A stretch of 64,000 nt of DNA from Merdimonas faecis (GTDB lineage: Bacteria; Bacillota; Clostridia; Lachnospirales; Lachnospiraceae): NCBI RefSeq assembly GCF_001754075.1, contig NZ_MIEH01000023.1, positions 89,461 to 153,460 on the forward strand, given 5' to 3'. The notes below the pieces were generated by a model. The model did not search any database and was not told the DNA's origin. It saw only the letters and a program-made list of their open reading frames with translations. Of this stretch, positions 46,736 to 54,409 are shown piece after piece. Position numbers and translations under genes: made by a program. Each line of letters opens with the position of its first letter. Positions within the stretch are counted from its first letter, which is position 1.

Positions 46736-47536
46736 ATGGGAATGGTATTTGTATTTTTTGCGGTCAGTATTTTGTCATCTATAGCTGGTTCTATCTGCGG
46801 GATTGGTGGAGGAGTAATCATCAAACCGGTACTGGATGCGGTCGGTATTATGAGTGTGAGCAGCATCAGTTTCCTTTCCGGATGTACGGTGCTTGCCATG
46901 TCGCTGGTGTCTGTGTATAAAAACATAAAGGCTGGCACGGCGAACTTGAACATGAAGATTGCCACGGCTCTGGCAGCAGGTGCCGCTGCGGGCGGCGTGG
47001 CCGGAAAATCGATGTTTCAGTCGCTGAAGCAGGCGGCAGGGAACGAAGAGCTGGTGGGACTGGTACAGGCTTTGGTGTTGATTGTCATCACGCTGGGAAC
47101 ACTGGTCTATACATTATATAAGAAAAGTATACATACCAGGACCTGCGGGCAGATCTGGGTCTGCCTTGTCATTGGCCTGCTTCTTGGCATTATGTCCAGC
47201 TTCCTGGGAATCGGAGGAGGACCTATTAATCTGGTGGTGCTGGGGTATTTCTTTTCTATGACGACCAAAGAAGCAGCGCTTTCTTCTCTTTACATTATTA
47301 TGTTTTCCCAGATTACCAGTCTGGTTCAAACCTGTGTGACGGGAACTATTCCGGAAATGGAGATTTCTTATCTGGTATGCATGATCGCAGGCGGAATCCT
47401 GGGAGGGACAATCGGAAGTAAGGTTAATAAAAAGATCAGTGATGCAGGCGTGGATAAACTTTTTATCTTTCTGATGGCAGTGATCGTGCTGATCAATATT
47501 TATAATGCTTTGAAGTTTTCCGGTTTGGCTGTATAG
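46736..47536 (+). CDS. TauE/SafE-family anion exporter
   Basis: 266 residues with eight or so membrane segments in two similar halves, each holding the family motif (GSICGIGGGVIIKPVLDAVG and SSFLGIGGGPINLVVLGYFF). Relatives export sulfite, sulfoacetate or other sulfur anions. ATG 46736 lies behind AAGGGTGG; a GTG at 46721 has no ribosome site. TATAAT (46694-46699) is a possible -10. Divergent pairing with the sulfatase suggests export of sulfate released inside the cell; that is inference. Confidence 0.85.
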   Translation: MGMVFVFFAVSILSSIAGSICGIGGGVIIKPVLDAVGIMSVSSISFLSGCTVLAMSLVSVYKNIKAGTANLNMKIATALAAGAAAGGVAGKSMFQSLKQAAGNEELVGLVQALVLIVITLGTLVYTLYKKSIHTRTCGQIWVCLVIGLLLGIMSSFLGIGGGPINLVVLGYFFSMTTKEAALSSLYIIMFSQITSLVQTCVTGTIPEMEISYLVCMIAGGILGGTIGSKVNKKISDAGVDKLFIFLMAVIVLINIYNALKFSGLAV

Positions 47537-47570
47537 GTATGTTTTGAGAGAAAGAGGAGGAGCAGACAGG

Positions 47571-49715
47571 ATGGAGGATGTACAGAAATATTTATTATGG
47601 ACTGATGAGATGCGCCATATGATTCCTTTGGACTGTATCGCAGGGTTTGACGTACGGCCGGGATTTTATATATATGAAGGAGCGACCCCGATTCCGAATG
47701 GAGTAAACTTTACAGTACATTCTCACGGTGCGACATCCTGCGAACTGCTTTTATATCACCGGATGGCAGAGCAACCGTATGCGGTGCTTCCGTTTCCTGA
47801 AAATTACAAAATCGGGGACGTCTACTCCATGATCGTCTTCGGACTGAACGTGGAGGAGTTTGAGTATGCGTATCGGCTGGATGGTCCTTATGATCCGGGT
47901 AAGGGACTTTTGTTTGACCGCAATCATATTCTCCTGGATCCTTATGCCAAGGCAGTTACCGGGCAGAGTACCTGGGGAAAAAAGGTAAGTGACAAAGGAT
48001 ACCGGGCCAGAGTTGTACGAAATAACTTTGACTGGGGAGCGGCTGCCAATCCTAAGATTCCTATGGAAGATCTGATCATTTACGAGCTGCATGTGCGGGG
48101 ATTCACAAAAATGGCGGCTGACGTGACTGCTCCTGGCACCTTTCTTGGAATCCGGGAAAAGATCCCTTATCTGAAGGAGCTGGGGATCAATGCGATCGAG
48201 ATGATGCCGATTTTTGAATTCGATGAGCTTAGCGACCGCAGAATCGTGAATGGGAAAGAGGTCTTGAATTACTGGGGATATAATACGGTCAGCTTTTTCG
48301 CGCCTAATACCAGTTATGCATCTGCAGTGGAGTATAACCGGGAAGGACTGGAACTGAAAGAGCTGATCAAGGCGCTGCATGAGAATGGGATTGAGGTGAT
48401 TCTGGATGTTGTGTTTAATCATACGGCTGAAGGAAATGAGGACGGACCGTTTATCTCTTTTAAGGGCTTTGACAATAATATATACTATCTGCTGACGCCG
48501 GAAGGATATTATTATAACTTCAGCGGCTGCGGCAACACCATGAACTGCAACCATCCGGTGGTGCAGAGGATGATCATTGACTGTCTGCGGTACTGGGTCA
48601 CTACCTACCGGGTGGATGGATTCCGGTTTGATCTGGCCTCGATCCTGGGGAGAAACGAAGATGGCTCGCCTATGGAAAATCCGCCGCTTCTGCAGGCGCT
48701 GGCAAGGGATTCTATCCTGGCGGACACCAAGCTGATCGCTGAGGCCTGGGATGCGGGAGGATTATATCAGGTAGGGGATTTTCCGGCCTTTCATCGCTGG
48801 AGTGAATGGAATGGACGCTACCGGGATGATTTAAGAGAATATTTAAAGGGAGGTATCTGGTGTGCGGCTGCCGCGGCACGGAGGATTACCGGCTCCCTGG
48901 ATCTTTATGATCCGGCTGTGCGGGGGCGGGGGGCGTCAGTGAACTTTATCAACTGCCATGACGGTTTTACGTTGTATGACCTGTATGCATATGACTGGAA
49001 GCATAATGAGGCAAACGGGTGGGAGAATACAGATGGCTGCAACGACAACCGCAGCTGGAACTGCGGAGCGGAAGGGGAGACAGAGAATGAAGAAGTCATA
49101 AAGCTCAGGATGCGGCTGATACGCAATGCCTGTGCAGTCCTTCTGACCAGCAGGGGAACACCGATGTTTCCGGCAGGAGATGAATTCTGCAATACGCAGT
49201 TTGGCAACAACAATGCCTACTGCCAGGATAATGAGATTTCCTGGCTGGACTGGGGACGGCTTCAGACATATCAGAAAATCTATCAGTTTTTCCGGCATAT
49301 GATCGGATTCAGAAAGCGCCACCCGGCGATTCAGGGGACGGGAAAGGCGGCTGTCTGCGGATTCCCGGAGACCAGTCTTCACGGCAGGAAGCCATGGAAG
49401 GCAGATTACGAAAGCGATGGAGGAGTAGTGGCAGTCATGTTTGCAGGATATGATCCGCATAGAAATCAGGATGATATTGTGTATCTGATCGTCAATGCGT
49501 TCTGGGAAGCGGCAGAAGTAGAGCTCCCCGGGCTGCCGGAGGGGCTGGCATGGCAGATGGAGATCAATACCGGGGCAGAAGGAGAAGAGTACCGGGATAT
49601 TCCTCTGATAATCGGAAACAGCCGGGTGCTGGCGGGAGAACGCTCCGTCCTGATCCTGACGGCAGAAAAGAGCGGCAGCAGGAGAGAAGCAGCTAAGAAA
49701 TCAGAAAGAAATTAA
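47571..49715 (+). CDS. GH13 isoamylase / glycogen debranching-type enzyme (GlgX/TreX-like)
   Basis: 714 residues, cytoplasmic. The CBM48 N-terminal domain (about 25-125; GATPIPNGVNFTVHSHGATSCELLLY) precedes the GH13 barrel with nucleophile D354 (RVDGFRFDLAS), acid/base E391 (IAEAWDAGG) and a transition-state Asp in NCHDGFTLYD. The beta-sandwich end follows. It cuts alpha-1,6 branches of glycogen or similar glucans. AGGAGG precedes the ATG. It follows the exporter by 34 bp but has no evident link to mucin sugars. Confidence 0.9.
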   Translation: MEDVQKYLLWTDEMRHMIPLDCIAGFDVRPGFYIYEGATPIPNGVNFTVHSHGATSCELLLYHRMAEQPYAVLPFPENYKIGDVYSMIVFGLNVEEFEYAYRLDGPYDPGKGLLFDRNHILLDPYAKAVTGQSTWGKKVSDKGYRARVVRNNFDWGAAANPKIPMEDLIIYELHVRGFTKMAADVTAPGTFLGIREKIPYLKELGINAIEMMPIFEFDELSDRRIVNGKEVLNYWGYNTVSFFAPNTSYASAVEYNREGLELKELIKALHENGIEVILDVVFNHTAEGNEDGPFISFKGFDNNIYYLLTPEGYYYNFSGCGNTMNCNHPVVQRMIIDCLRYWVTTYRVDGFRFDLASILGRNEDGSPMENPPLLQALARDSILADTKLIAEAWDAGGLYQVGDFPAFHRWSEWNGRYRDDLREYLKGGIWCAAAAARRITGSLDLYDPAVRGRGASVNFINCHDGFTLYDLYAYDWKHNEANGWENTDGCNDNRSWNCGAEGETENEEVIKLRMRLIRNACAVLLTSRGTPMFPAGDEFCNTQFGNNNAYCQDNEISWLDWGRLQTYQKIYQFFRHMIGFRKRHPAIQGTGKAAVCGFPETSLHGRKPWKADYESDGGVVAVMFAGYDPHRNQDDIVYLIVNAFWEAAEVELPGLPEGLAWQMEINTGAEGEEYRDIPLIIGNSRVLAGERSVLILTAEKSGSRREAAKKSERN

Positions 49716-49751
49716 GAAAGCAATAAAAAGCAAAGAGAGGATAAAGAGAAA

Positions 49752-50702
49752 ATGATTTTTTTAGGAAAAGAAGAGATCGAAGCATTGATTGATGTAAATA
49801 TGATGATGGATCAGATTGAGGAGACCTACCGGATTTTTGGAAAGGGAGCTTATTATATGCCGCCCCGGCCGGTGATTGAACATGAAAACAAGACGTTAAT
49901 TTATATGCCGTGCTATACGGATGAAATAATCGGGACAAAAATGCTGACAATGTTCCCGGAAAATGCAAAGCTTGGACTTCCTTCGATCGACGGGCTGGTG
50001 ATTTTAAACGATGCGAAAACGGGGGCGCCTCTGGCAGTCCTGGACGGGCAGGCGGTGACGGCCTGGAGGACCGGAGCCGTAGGAGGTGTTGCCATCCGTC
50101 ATCTGGCGGACAGGGACGCTCATACAGCCGGGATCATCGGGGCAGGAGTACAGGGATTCTATCAGGCCGTGTATGCCTGTGCGGCAAGAGATATCCATAC
50201 CGTTTACGTGTATAATCACAGTGACAGAGATTTGACAGATTATCTGTGCAGGCTTAAAAAAGCTATTGATAATCCGGGGGTAAAGGTAGTACAATGTAAG
50301 ACAGCGGAGGAACTGGTACATCGTAGTGATATTATTTGCACCACCACTCCTTCGAAGACACCGGTACTGCCTGATGATCCGGAGACTTTAAGAGGAAAAT
50401 GCATCATAGCGATCGGATCTTATACGCCGGAAATGCGGGAAATCCCGGATGCTGTCTGGGATGTGGCCGAAAAGGTGTATATTGAGCTTCCGTATGCATG
50501 TGAGGAGAGCGGAGACTTAAGCCAGCCGCTTTCTGAGGGAAGGCTTGCGAAGGACAGAATCGTTCTGATGAGCGATTACCTGGCATCTGGAGAACGGGAA
50601 GAATCGGGGAACGGAAAGACTACCTACTTCAAATCAGTAGGAATGGGTCTTTTTGATGTGTGCATTGCACAGAAAATATTAGAGATAGCAAAGGAGAGGT
50701 AA
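49752..50702 (+). CDS. Ornithine cyclodeaminase / mu-crystallin family dehydrogenase
   Basis: 316 residues, NAD(P)-dependent. The N-terminal substrate part has GTKMLTMFPENAKLGLPSIDGLVILNDAKTGAPLAVLDGQAVTAWRTGAVGGVAIRHLA. The Rossmann motif GIIGAGVQG follows, and TTPSKTPVL closes the nucleotide site. Members deaminate ornithine, reduce imines or oxidise alanine, so the substrate is open. It is followed 2 bp later by ridA, which hydrolyses enamine/imine products, so the pair fits imine chemistry. Confidence 0.85.
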   Translation: MIFLGKEEIEALIDVNMMMDQIEETYRIFGKGAYYMPPRPVIEHENKTLIYMPCYTDEIIGTKMLTMFPENAKLGLPSIDGLVILNDAKTGAPLAVLDGQAVTAWRTGAVGGVAIRHLADRDAHTAGIIGAGVQGFYQAVYACAARDIHTVYVYNHSDRDLTDYLCRLKKAIDNPGVKVVQCKTAEELVHRSDIICTTTPSKTPVLPDDPETLRGKCIIAIGSYTPEMREIPDAVWDVAEKVYIELPYACEESGDLSQPLSEGRLAKDRIVLMSDYLASGEREESGNGKTTYFKSVGMGLFDVCIAQKILEIAKER

Positions 50703-50704
50703 CA

Positions 50705-51079
50705 ATGAAAATCGTAGCAACAGAAAAAGCACCGGCAGCACTTGGACCATATTCACAGGGATATACCCACGGCGGTATGTTCTATTCAGCAGGACAGCTG
50801 GGCGCGGATCCGGCAACAGGAGACCTGGCAGAAGGAATCGAAGGACAGGCAGACCGTGCATGCCAGAATATGGCTGCTGTTCTGGAAGCTGCAGGAACAT
50901 CCTTTGATAAGGTAGTAAAGACAACATGTTTTCTGGCTGACATGGGAGATTTTGCAGCATTTAATGAAGTATATGCTAAATATTTCACCTCCAAGCCGGC
51001 AAGAAGCTGTGTGGCTGTAAAGACACTTCCAAAGAACGCACTGTGCGAGATCGAAGTGATCGCGGTGGTAGAAGAGTAA
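50705..51079 (+). CDS. ridA: RidA family enamine/imine deaminase
   Basis: 124 residues of the trimeric Rid fold. Start TEKAPAALGPYSQG, then GMFYSAGQLGADPATGDL and ARSCVAVKTLPKNALCEIEVIAVVEE. R100 in the RSCV motif, needed for substrate carboxylate binding in RidA, is present. It protects PLP enzymes from 2-aminoacrylate and similar intermediates. AGAGGT precedes the ATG. It sits between an OCD-family gene and an Mrp-type ATPase. Confidence 0.95.
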   Translation: MKIVATEKAPAALGPYSQGYTHGGMFYSAGQLGADPATGDLAEGIEGQADRACQNMAAVLEAAGTSFDKVVKTTCFLADMGDFAAFNEVYAKYFTSKPARSCVAVKTLPKNALCEIEVIAVVEE

Positions 51080-51095
51080 GGAAGGTGTAAAGAAA

Positions 51096-51926
51096 ATGGC
51101 TGAACAGCAAAACGGATGTTCTCCATCTGACTGTGCAGGGTGTGCTCATGCTGATTCCTGCAGCAGCAAACCGCAGGATTTCCGCAAGCCGGCAAACGCA
51201 CATTCCAGAATAAGGAAGGTGATTGCGGTAGTCAGCGGAAAAGGCGGCGTGGGGAAATCAATGGTGACGGCATCCCTGGCAAGGACCATGCGGGAACAGG
51301 GATTCAGCGTCGGAATCCTGGATGCCGATATCACGGGGCCGTCCATCCCGAAGATGTACGGGATCCATGGGACGGCTTCGGGGAACGGGGAAGAGATTTA
51401 TCCGGCAGAGGCGAAGGATGGCACAAAAATCATGTCTGTCAACCTTCTTCTGGAAAACGAATCCGACCCGGTCATCTGGCGGGGGCCGATTATCGCAGGT
51501 GTGGTGACTCAGTTCTGGACTGATGTGATCTGGGGAGATCTTGACTATCTCTTTGTAGACATGCCTCCGGGAACCGGTGACGTGCCTCTGACCGTTTTTC
51601 AGTCCCTTCCGGTGGACGGTGTGGTCATCGTCACTTCACCGCAGGATCTGGTACAGATGATCGTGAAAAAAGCATATAACATGGCTGTACAGATGAATAT
51701 TCCAGTGCTCGGCGTGGTAGAAAATTATAGCTACCTGGTATGTCCGGACTGCGGAAAAAAGATTTCCGTGTTTGGGGAAAGCCATGTAGACGAGGCTGCG
51801 TCAGAGCTGGGCATCCCGGTACTCGCAAAGATGCCAATTGATGCAGGACTTGCAGAAGCTGTAGAGCAGGAACGGTTCTATGAAGCAGATAATTCATATC
51901 TTGCAGACGTGGTAAATAAAATGTAA
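51096..51926 (+). CDS. Mrp/Nbp35-family iron-sulfur carrier ATPase
   Basis: 276 residues, cytoplasmic. The deviant Walker A VVSGKGGVGKS (K49, K54, S55) is followed by ILDADITGPSIPKMYG and VDMPPGTGDVPLT. C230-type CPDCGKK near the end gives the bridging cluster site. The N-terminus C8-x4-C13-x2-C16-x5-C22 recalls the Nbp35 cluster motif with a shortened first spacing. It scaffolds and hands on 4Fe-4S clusters. Its stop codon is followed at once by a long perfect palindrome (repeat copy B). Confidence 0.9.
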   Translation: MAEQQNGCSPSDCAGCAHADSCSSKPQDFRKPANAHSRIRKVIAVVSGKGGVGKSMVTASLARTMREQGFSVGILDADITGPSIPKMYGIHGTASGNGEEIYPAEAKDGTKIMSVNLLLENESDPVIWRGPIIAGVVTQFWTDVIWGDLDYLFVDMPPGTGDVPLTVFQSLPVDGVVIVTSPQDLVQMIVKKAYNMAVQMNIPVLGVVENYSYLVCPDCGKKISVFGESHVDEAASELGIPVLAKMPIDAGLAEAVEQERFYEADNSYLADVVNKM

Positions 51927-52048
51927 CGATTGGGGACGTACACTTTTTGCAAAAGTGTACGTCCCCAATCGCGTTTGTGGGTGTCCCCGATCGCATTTCA
52001 GGGTGTCCCCTTTTGATAAAGAGCGTGTCCCCGATGACAAGGTTTGCG
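51927..52048. repeat. Phased GTCCCC repeat with palindromic head (copy B)
   Basis: A 21-bp perfect inverted repeat with a 3-nt loop (51927-51947 with 51951-51971) contains the same 35-nt head as copy A (51932-51966). GTCCCC then starts at 51961, 51983, 52005 and 52027, exactly 22 nt apart. Units 1 and 2 continue similarly (AATCGCGTTT / GATCGCATTT). Orientation is opposite to copy A. It may also end the mrp transcript. Confidence 0.88.
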
Positions 52049-52089
52049 ATGGGAATATTAAGTAATAATCTTGGATGTTGCGAGAAAAG

Positions 52090-52118
52090 TTGCGTATTGC
52101 GTCATGCTATGGTATAGT
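52090..52118 (+). promoter_or_regulatory. Promoter of the XRE-Uma2 gene
   Basis: TTGCGT (52090-52095), 17-nt spacer, TATAGT (52113-52118), 34 nt before the ATG. Confidence 0.55.
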
Positions 52119-52152
52119 GCATTTAGGTGATGGAAGAAAGGGGATGTGTACA

Positions 52153-52971
52153 ATGGAAAACAAGACAATGATCGAAATTTTTGCGGAAAATCTTGGATTT
52201 GCGCGGAGGGCAAGGGGATACAGCCAGGCGTTTATGGCGGAGCGGCTTGGGATTGCCAGATCCACTTATGCGGGATATGAGGCGGGAAAGCGTTCTCCGG
52301 ATGTGGAAATGATTGCTAAGCTTTCGAAGGAATTGTACGTTTCGGTGGATGAACTGCTTGGACGGTACGACTATGGAACGCCCAATCTGATCCGGGACGC
52401 CAAGGCAGAGTATTTTGTAGAGCCGAAATATTCGGTCCAGGATTATTTTGACCTGCCAAACTGCACAGATTACGAGTTGATCGAAGGAAATCTGGTCAAG
52501 AAAAACGCTCCGGGAGACCGGCATCAGATTATTGTGGGTCAGATCTATATGGAATTTTATCAGTTTTTTAAAACGCACTGTAAAAAATGCGAGGTGATCC
52601 CTGCGCCGTTCTGCGTCGTGTTAAGTATGCGAAACGCGGTGGTGGTACAGTCGGATCTGTCGGTGATCTGCGACCGGACAAAGATACAGGACGGAGTATG
52701 TATGGGGCCGCCGGATCTGGTGGTGGAAATTCTGTCCCCAGGGAATAAGAAGTATGACTGCTTGGAGAAGCTGGGAATTTATTCGAAATACGATGTGCGG
52801 GAGTATTGGATCATCGATCCTGAACAGGAAAATATCATGATGTATGACCTGGAGGAAGGTATGTCGCCCGTGGTAAAGCCTTTCAGGGAAAAGATGGCTT
52901 CGCGGGTGATCAAAGGTCTGACTTTAAACCTGGGAAAACTGCTGGCAGAGCATGATGCAATGTTTGAATAA
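52153..52971 (+). CDS. XRE-type helix-turn-helix fused to Uma2 family nuclease-like domain
   Basis: 272 residues. An N-terminal Cro/CI helix-turn-helix (about 5-72; ARRARGYSQAFMAERLGIARSTYAGYEAGKRSPDVEMIAKLSKEL) precedes a Uma2/DUF820 domain (about 95-265). The latter has the PD-(D/E)XK-like residues in QSDLSVICD and PDLVVEILSPGN, then KLGIYSKYDVREYWIIDPE. Uma2 proteins are thought to be nucleases, but few are studied. ATG 52153 lies 9 nt after AAAGGGG. The fusion may be a self-regulated nuclease or a domesticated DNA-binding factor. Confidence 0.82.
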   Translation: MENKTMIEIFAENLGFARRARGYSQAFMAERLGIARSTYAGYEAGKRSPDVEMIAKLSKELYVSVDELLGRYDYGTPNLIRDAKAEYFVEPKYSVQDYFDLPNCTDYELIEGNLVKKNAPGDRHQIIVGQIYMEFYQFFKTHCKKCEVIPAPFCVVLSMRNAVVVQSDLSVICDRTKIQDGVCMGPPDLVVEILSPGNKKYDCLEKLGIYSKYDVREYWIIDPEQENIMMYDLEEGMSPVVKPFREKMASRVIKGLTLNLGKLLAEHDAMFE

Positions 52972-52985
52972 AAAAGAATACCGGA

Positions 52986-53035
52986 TTGACAAAAAGAACA
53001 TTTGTTCATATAATTGATTTATCGAACAAATGTTC
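52986..53035 (+). promoter_or_regulatory. Consensus promoter with two LexA (SOS) boxes
   Basis: TTGACA (52986-52991), 17-nt spacer, TATAAT (53009-53014), both perfect. GAACATTTGTTC (52996-53007) fills the spacer, and GAACAAATGTTC (53024-53035), preceded by C, lies just past the start site. Both fit GAAC-N4-GTTC; the second matches the Bacillus-type CGAACRNRYGTTC box fully. Strong promoter, tight SOS repression expected. Confidence 0.85.
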
Positions 53036-53047
53036 TTTTGCGCAAAT

Positions 53048-53082
53048 GGGGACGTAGACAAATGCGATAGGTGTACGTCCCC
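53048..53082. repeat. Palindromic head of the GGGGAC repeat (copy C)
   Basis: GGGGACGTAGAC (53048-53059), 11-nt loop, GTGTACGTCCCC (53071-53082): one mismatch to the head of copies A and B, same 35-nt length. No 22-nt units follow. It lies in the leader of the SOS-type operon, ending directly before its GGGAGG ribosome site. Confidence 0.82.
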
Positions 53083-53095
53083 GGGAGGTGGTTGT

Positions 53096-54409
53096 ATGCG
53101 GATCCAGGAGACGATGGACCTTTATGATAAACTTCAGATTCTTACGGATGCGGCAAAGTATGATGTGGCCTGTACGTCGAGCGGGGCGGACCGTAAGGGA
53201 GACGGCACGGGGATGGGAAGCTGCGAGCGGGCGGGGATCTGTCACAGCTTCTCGGCGGACGGCCGCTGCATTTCGCTTTTGAAGATTTTATTTACCAATG
53301 AATGTATTTACGACTGCAAATACTGCATCAACCGCCGGACCAATGATGTGCCGCGGGCTTCCTTTACGCCGGACGAGGTCTGTACACTGACTATGGAGTT
53401 TTACCGGAGAAACTATATCGAGGGGCTTTTCTTAAGCTCAGGTGTGCTTGTGAGCCCGGACTATACCATGGAGCTTTTATACGCCACGCTCTATAAACTG
53501 CGCAGAGAGTGTAATTTTCAGGGGTATATCCATGTCAAGGCGATTCCGGGGGCCAGCAGGGACCTGGTGGAGCGTCTGGGGTTTCTGGCAGACCGGATGA
53601 GCATAAACCTGGAGCTCCCTACGGCGGACGGGCTGAAAGCCCTGGCTCCCCATAAGACACGAAAGAAAATATTAGAGCCTATGCGTCTGGTGCAGACAAG
53701 AACAGCGCAGAACAAGCAGGAGATCCAGGTGTACCGGGGAGCGCCCAGATTTGTGCCGGCAGGACAGAGTACGCAGATGATCATCGGCGCTACTCCGGAG
53801 ACAGATTATCAGATTATCCAGGTGGCCCAGTCCCTCTATCAGAAATTTGACCTGAAAAGAGTGTTTTACTCGGCCTTTGTGCATGTAAATGAAGATTCGG
53901 CGCTTCCCGCCAGGACGGGAGAAGGGCCTCCGCTTCTTCGGGAGCACCGGCTGTACCAGGCGGACTGGCTGCTGCGTTACTATCACTTTCAGGCGGAGGA
54001 GCTTTTGTCTGAGGAGGATCCGAACTTCAATGTACTGTTCGATCCCAAATGCAACTGGGCACTGAAGCATCTGAACTATTTTCCGGTGGAGATCAACCGG
54101 GCAGAATACCGGATGCTCCTTCGGGTGCCGGGGATCGGATACAAGTCGGCGTCCAGGATCGTGAAGGCGAGACGTCTGGGAGTCCTGAAATTCGAGGATC
54201 TGAAGAAAATGGGAGTGGTGTTGAAAAGGGCGCTGTACTTTATTACCTGCAGCGGGAAAATGATGTATCCTACCCGGATGGAAGAGGATTATATCGCAAG
54301 GAATCTGCTGGAGACAAAAGAAAAGCTGCCTGTGGAGGTCAGAAACATGGGATACCGGCAGATGTCGCTGTTTGACGACGTTAGATTCAGGGAGAATGTG
54401 ATGCTATGA
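53096..54409 (+). CDS. Putative DNA modification/repair radical SAM protein (TIGR03916-like)
   Basis: 437 residues. The SAM cluster C70-I-Y-D-C74-K-Y-C77 follows four further N-terminal cysteines (C26, C43, C49, C58), perhaps a second cluster. A radical SAM barrel comes next, with a C-terminal helix-hairpin-helix (R343-V-P-G-I-G348, YKSASRIVKARR) that suggests DNA binding. ATG 53096 lies 7 nt after GGAGG. It overlaps the DUF4130 gene, with which the family is regularly paired. The reaction is unknown. LexA boxes upstream support a DNA damage role. Confidence 0.88.
   Translation: MRIQETMDLYDKLQILTDAAKYDVACTSSGADRKGDGTGMGSCERAGICHSFSADGRCISLLKILFTNECIYDCKYCINRRTNDVPRASFTPDEVCTLTMEFYRRNYIEGLFLSSGVLVSPDYTMELLYATLYKLRRECNFQGYIHVKAIPGASRDLVERLGFLADRMSINLELPTADGLKALAPHKTRKKILEPMRLVQTRTAQNKQEIQVYRGAPRFVPAGQSTQMIIGATPETDYQIIQVAQSLYQKFDLKRVFYSAFVHVNEDSALPARTGEGPPLLREHRLYQADWLLRYYHFQAEELLSEEDPNFNVLFDPKCNWALKHLNYFPVEINRAEYRMLLRVPGIGYKSASRIVKARRLGVLKFEDLKKMGVVLKRALYFITCSGKMMYPTRMEEDYIARNLLETKEKLPVEVRNMGYRQMSLFDDVRFRENVML

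Noticed and set aside
51961..52048. Regular 22-nt units resembling a CRISPR array
   Set aside because: The conserved part is only 6 nt plus weak filler, the units are too short for repeat plus spacer, the head is a long palindrome, and no cas genes are nearby.
53030..53095. In-frame start of the radical SAM gene inside the SOS box and repeat
   Set aside because: It would translate the operator and the repeat; GGGAGG directly before ATG 53096 settles the start.
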